From the NCBI GenBank assembly GCA_018822105.1, contig JAHJLB010000023.1:1-64000 (forward strand): a stretch of DNA of 64,000 bases, written 5' to 3'. The notes under the pieces were generated by a model. It made no database searches, was not told the DNA's origin, and saw only the letters and a list, made by a program, of their open reading frames with translations. Source of the DNA: Pseudomonadota bacterium. Its GTDB lineage: Bacteria > Desulfobacterota > Desulfovibrionia > Desulfovibrionales > Desulfovibrionaceae. The first letter of the stretch is position 1. The number at the start of each line of letters is the position of its first letter. Positions 62,018 through 64,000 of the stretch are shown here, in pieces. The translations under genes were made by a program, and so were the position numbers.

Positions 62018-63124
62018 ATGAACACCATTCGGATTCAGCTCATTCTGGACGAGGCGGCGGAAGGCCGCCGCCTGAGCCTGGACGAGGCCCGTCTGCTGCA
62101 GCAGGAGGCCAGCCTGCACGACCTGGGGCACGCCGCGCACCGGGTGCGCCTGCGCAAGCACCCGGACCCCGTGGTCACCTACGTGGTGGACCGGAACATC
62201 AACTACAGCAACGTCTGCGTCTGCGCCTGCCGCTTCTGTGCCTACTACCGCGCGCCCGGCCATGACGAGTGCTTCGTGCTGACGCATGCCGAGATCGGCC
62301 GCAAGATCGAGGAGACCATCGCCCTGGGCGGCACGCAGATCCTCATGCAGGGCGGGCACCACCCAGACCTGCCCCTCAGCTGGTATGAGGACATGCTTGC
62401 CTTCATCAAGGCCAACTACCCCATCCACGTCCATGCCTTCTCCCCGCCGGAGATCGCGCATTTCGCCAGGCTCAGCGGCCTGACCACAAAACAGGTCATC
62501 CAGCGCCTGCGCGCGGCTGGGCTGGACTCCATCCCCGGCGGCGGGGCCGAAATTTTGGTGGACCGCGTACGCACGGCGGTCTCGCCCAACAAATGCCCGG
62601 CCGGCCAATGGCTGGGCATCATGGAGGAGGCGCACGGCCTGGGCCTGCGCACCACGGCCACCATGATGTTCGGGCACGAGGAGACCCTGGAGGAGCGCCT
62701 GGAGCACCTTTTCGCGGTGCGCGCAAGCCAGGACCGGTCCCTCCGGAACGTGGGGGACGGCTACACGGCCTTCATTCCCTGGACCTTCCAGCCGGACAAC
62801 ACGAACATCGAGGCCCGGCCCCTGACCAGCGTGGAGTACCTGCGCCTGCTGGCGCTCTCGCGCCTGGTGCTGGACAACGTGGACAACGTGCAGGTGTCGT
62901 GGGTGACCATGGGCCCGAAGATCGCGCAGTTGGCGCTGTATTTCGGCGGCAACGACTTCGGCTCCACCATGATCGAGGAGAACGTGGTGCGAGCCGCTGG
63001 GGTGAGCTTCCGGCTCTCACGCGGGGACATCGACGCCCTGGTGCGCACCGCGGGCTTTGAGCCCCGCCAGCGGCGCATGGACTACCGGCTGGTTCCGGCG
63101 GACAAGACAGGGGAGCAGGCCTGA
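62018..63124 (+). CDS. mqnC: Cyclic dehypoxanthinyl futalosine synthase (radical SAM)
   Basis: A 368-residue radical SAM enzyme that cyclises dehypoxanthinylfutalosine. The cluster motif is CVCACRFCAYYR (about 68-79), after VDRNINYSN. LMQGGHHPDLP and SIPGGGAEI are present. The stop TGA overlaps the mqnA start ATG by one base (TGATG), so the two are coupled. It is a clear paralogue of mqnE. Confidence 0.94.
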   Translation: MNTIRIQLILDEAAEGRRLSLDEARLLQQEASLHDLGHAAHRVRLRKHPDPVVTYVVDRNINYSNVCVCACRFCAYYRAPGHDECFVLTHAEIGRKIEETIALGGTQILMQGGHHPDLPLSWYEDMLAFIKANYPIHVHAFSPPEIAHFARLSGLTTKQVIQRLRAAGLDSIPGGGAEILVDRVRTAVSPNKCPAGQWLGIMEEAHGLGLRTTATMMFGHEETLEERLEHLFAVRASQDRSLRNVGDGYTAFIPWTFQPDNTNIEARPLTSVEYLRLLALSRLVLDNVDNVQVSWVTMGPKIAQLALYFGGNDFGSTMIEENVVRAAGVSFRLSRGDIDALVRTAGFEPRQRRMDYRLVPADKTGEQA

Positions 63125-63975
63125 TGCCGGCAGGGATCAGGCTGGGGCGCATCGGCTACCTGAACGTGCTGCCCCTGCATTACCCGCTGGAGTCCGGCGT
63201 TCTGCGGACGGAGTTCAAGGACCTCGATTTCGAGGTCGTCGCCGGGCCGCCCGCGCAGCTCAACGAGCTCATGGACCAGGGGCGGCTCGACCTTTCGGGC
63301 TGCTCAAGCATCGAATACGCTAGGCATCCGGACAAGTATCTGCTGGTGCCAAATCTGGCCATCGGCAGCCGGGGGCCGGTGCAAAGCGTACTTTTGCTCT
63401 GCCGCAACCGGCCGGAGGACCTGGACGGCAAGACCGTGCTGGTGAGCGCCGCCACGCACACCTCGGCGGCGCTCCTGGACCTGCTCCTGACGCAGCAGCT
63501 CGGCGTGCGCCCCGGCTACCGGATCGGGGACGCCAGCTCCTTCCTGGCCGGCGGCCAGCGCCCGGAGGCCATTCTGTGCATCGGCGACGAGGCCTTGAGC
63601 CTGCGGCAGCATCCGGACTACCCGGTCCGCATGGACCTGGGCGAGGCCTGGCGGCAGTGGACCGGCCTGCCCTTCATCTTCGGCGTCTGGATCGCCCGGC
63701 GCGACGTGGTGGCCCGGCGCAGGGCCGAGGTCATGGCCGGGGCGCGGCTGCTCCTGGCGGCCAAGGCCTGGGGCCAGGCCCACATGGACGTCATCGCGGC
63801 CCTGGCGGCCGGCTGCGGGGCCCTGGACGAAGCCGGCATGCGCTCGTACTTCGACGGGCTGGTGTATGACCTGGGCCCAGGGGAGATTGAAGGCCTTACG
63901 CTGTTTTACGAAATGCTGGACAAGGCCGGGGCCATCCCGTCCATGCCGGACCTAGCGTTCCTGCCTCTGGACTGA
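63124..63975 (+). CDS. mqnA: Chorismate dehydratase
   Basis: A 283-residue enzyme for the first step of the futalosine pathway, making 3-enolpyruvyl-benzoate from chorismate. RLGRIGYLNVLPLHYPLE at the start and SIEYARHPDKY are family signatures; HTSAALLDLLL and DLGEAWRQWTGLPFIFGVW follow. It shares the periplasmic-binding-protein-like fold with MqnD. mqnB, needed between MqnE and MqnC, is not in this window. The gene ends 25 bases before the window edge. Confidence 0.93.
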   Translation: MPAGIRLGRIGYLNVLPLHYPLESGVLRTEFKDLDFEVVAGPPAQLNELMDQGRLDLSGCSSIEYARHPDKYLLVPNLAIGSRGPVQSVLLLCRNRPEDLDGKTVLVSAATHTSAALLDLLLTQQLGVRPGYRIGDASSFLAGGQRPEAILCIGDEALSLRQHPDYPVRMDLGEAWRQWTGLPFIFGVWIARRDVVARRRAEVMAGARLLLAAKAWGQAHMDVIAALAAGCGALDEAGMRSYFDGLVYDLGPGEIEGLTLFYEMLDKAGAIPSMPDLAFLPLD

Positions 63976-64000
63976 GGCGGCCCCGGCACCACCGCCTCGT

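Overview
The window is very GC-rich with strong GC3 bias, densely packed with genes on both strands. It looks like the chromosome of an anaerobic deltaproteobacterium of the sulfate-reducer type (Desulfovibrionaceae-like). This is an inference from gene content: futalosine menaquinone genes (mqnD, mqnE, mqnC, mqnA), an aldehyde:ferredoxin oxidoreductase, an exported PhsA/PsrA-type molybdopterin enzyme with rhodanese, cytochrome bd for oxygen defence, a CFI-box C-terminal domain and GC-rich intergenic palindromes. No rRNA or tRNA gene was recognised.

Layout. 1-7 kb: the end of a probable UvrD-family helicase, a small DksA-type zinc finger protein, one AT-rich orphan gene, an HD-GYP protein, then cdsA-dxr-rseP-tsaB. 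7-12 kb: a DnaA protein not linked to dnaN, an Hsp20, and cydAB. 12-21 kb: a potassium channel with a separate cyclic-nucleotide-binding protein, a DHA2-type exporter, and a TetR-MFP-RND efflux cluster. 21-29 kb: a sulfur/molybdenum locus with cytochrome c, molybdopterin enzyme, Fe-S protein, cytochrome b, triple rhodanese and a CstR-like persulfide sensor on the minus strand. A short Cys-rich protein and an FmdE/MoaB fusion diverge from it. Each of the two divergent promoters carries a CsoR-type palindrome in its spacer. 29-35 kb: an atypical kinase, a universal stress protein and two tandem exported caspase-like proteins. 35-45 kb: a lipoprotein, then carB-purF-kdsD-ykgJ-pbp1A.

44.7-49.6 kb is a rearranged, internally deleted Mu-like prophage. 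It holds gemA, mor, an ASCH protein, the last codons of a tail fibre, a tail assembly chaperone, com, a DNA methyltransferase and a broken cytosine methyltransferase, flanked by 26-nt direct repeats. The com/methyltransferase junction carries a hairpin that could mask the methyltransferase start, as in Mu com-mom.

49.7-64 kb: PhzF, AEC and DUF401 transporters, two small proteins, a translationally coupled AOR plus class II aldolase pair, an EamA transporter, a YgjP-type metallopeptidase, and the menaquinone genes. mqnD diverges from a TetR-mqnE-mqnC-mqnA operon, and a perfect TetR-type palindrome lies between them.
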